Position numbers and translations under genes: made by a program. The notes beneath the pieces were generated by a model that had not been told where the DNA came from, made no database searches, and worked only from the letters and a program-made list of their open reading frames with translations. Positions 63,993-64,000 of a DNA stretch of 64,000 bases are shown piece by piece. Origin of the DNA: Chloroflexota bacterium (GTDB lineage: Bacteria; Chloroflexota; Anaerolineae; Anaerolineales; UBA11579); assembly GCA_013112575.1 (NCBI GenBank), contig JABFGG010000019.1:1-64000 (forward strand), read 5' to 3'. Position 1 is the stretch's first letter. Each line of letters begins with the position of its first letter.

Positions 63993-64000
63993 ATGAGTAA
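63993..64000 (+). CDS. Start of the next gene (partial)
   Basis: ATG 63993 with AAGGAG 7-8 nt upstream (63980-63985). Only two codons and part of a third are inside the window. By context an ABC-type export protein is likely, but the sequence cannot show it. Confidence 0.5.

Noticed and set aside
1-64000. Mobile elements, CRISPR arrays or prophage genes
   Set aside because: No transposase, integrase, regularly spaced repeat or phage gene was seen. The island at 44-60 kb has no att-like repeats or integrase at its borders.

Overview
The window reads as a chromosomal segment of a Chloroflexota bacterium, most likely class Anaerolineae. This is inferred from gene content and protein style, not from a phylogeny: zinc-type S14, S4 and L36, a biotin-dependent Na+-pumping decarboxylase, NBR1-Ig-like lipoproteins, RNase Y, and corrinoid methyltransferase modules. 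Genes are densely packed, with many 1-11 nt overlaps and clear AGGAG-type ribosome binding sites. No insertion sequence, CRISPR array, tRNA or rRNA was seen.

Region 1 (1-17.2 kb, + strand): the end of tuf, then the fused S10-spc-alpha ribosomal cluster from rpsJ to rpsI, including secY, adk, map, rpoA and truA. infA is absent from its usual place between map and rpmJ, where a candidate promoter lies instead. S17 carries a 50-residue acidic tail. An intrinsic terminator closes the block after rpsI.

Region 2 (17.2-30.5 kb): mazG (YabN-type fusion), tryptophanase, a metallo-beta-lactamase-fold hydrolase, rny, recX and recA. These are followed by the divergent maeB (malic enzyme-phosphotransacetylase fusion) and a four-gene operon for a Na+-translocating methylmalonyl-CoA decarboxylase.

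Region 3 (30.6-41.3 kb): an envelope and housekeeping mix. It holds an M23-type membrane peptidase, an AIM24-family protein and an operon of peroxiredoxin, low-molecular-weight phosphatase, fructosamine kinase, GNAT protein and polysaccharide deacetylase. The phosphatase-kinase pair looks like a protein deglycation module. An NBR1-like lipoprotein, PpsR, an alkyltransferase-like protein, a class V aminotransferase and two small membrane proteins follow.

Region 4 (41.3-60.3 kb) is the accessory highlight. Twelve genes run in one direction on the minus strand (59.4 to 44.5 kb). In order of transcription they encode a corrinoid-activating [2Fe-2S]/ASKHA protein, a MetH-activation-domain-like protein behind a cobalamin riboswitch and terminator, a MtmB-family methyltransferase without pyrrolysine, its corrinoid protein, a BMP/Nup-type nucleoside ABC importer (four genes), a Rieske oxygenase, an 8-oxoguanine-deaminase-like amidohydrolase, a fused MetV-MetF methylenetetrahydrofolate reductase and a methyl-THF:corrinoid methyltransferase. 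A divergent TetR regulator faces a perfect-consensus promoter that overlaps a dyad. The combination suggests import of an N-methylated purine- or nucleoside-like compound, transfer of its methyl group through a corrinoid to tetrahydrofolate, and breakdown of the ring. The substrate is inference.

Region 5 (60.5-64 kb): a NarL-type two-component system, divergent from a HlyD-type lipoprotein adaptor that starts an export operon continuing beyond the window. A pair of dyads lies between them.
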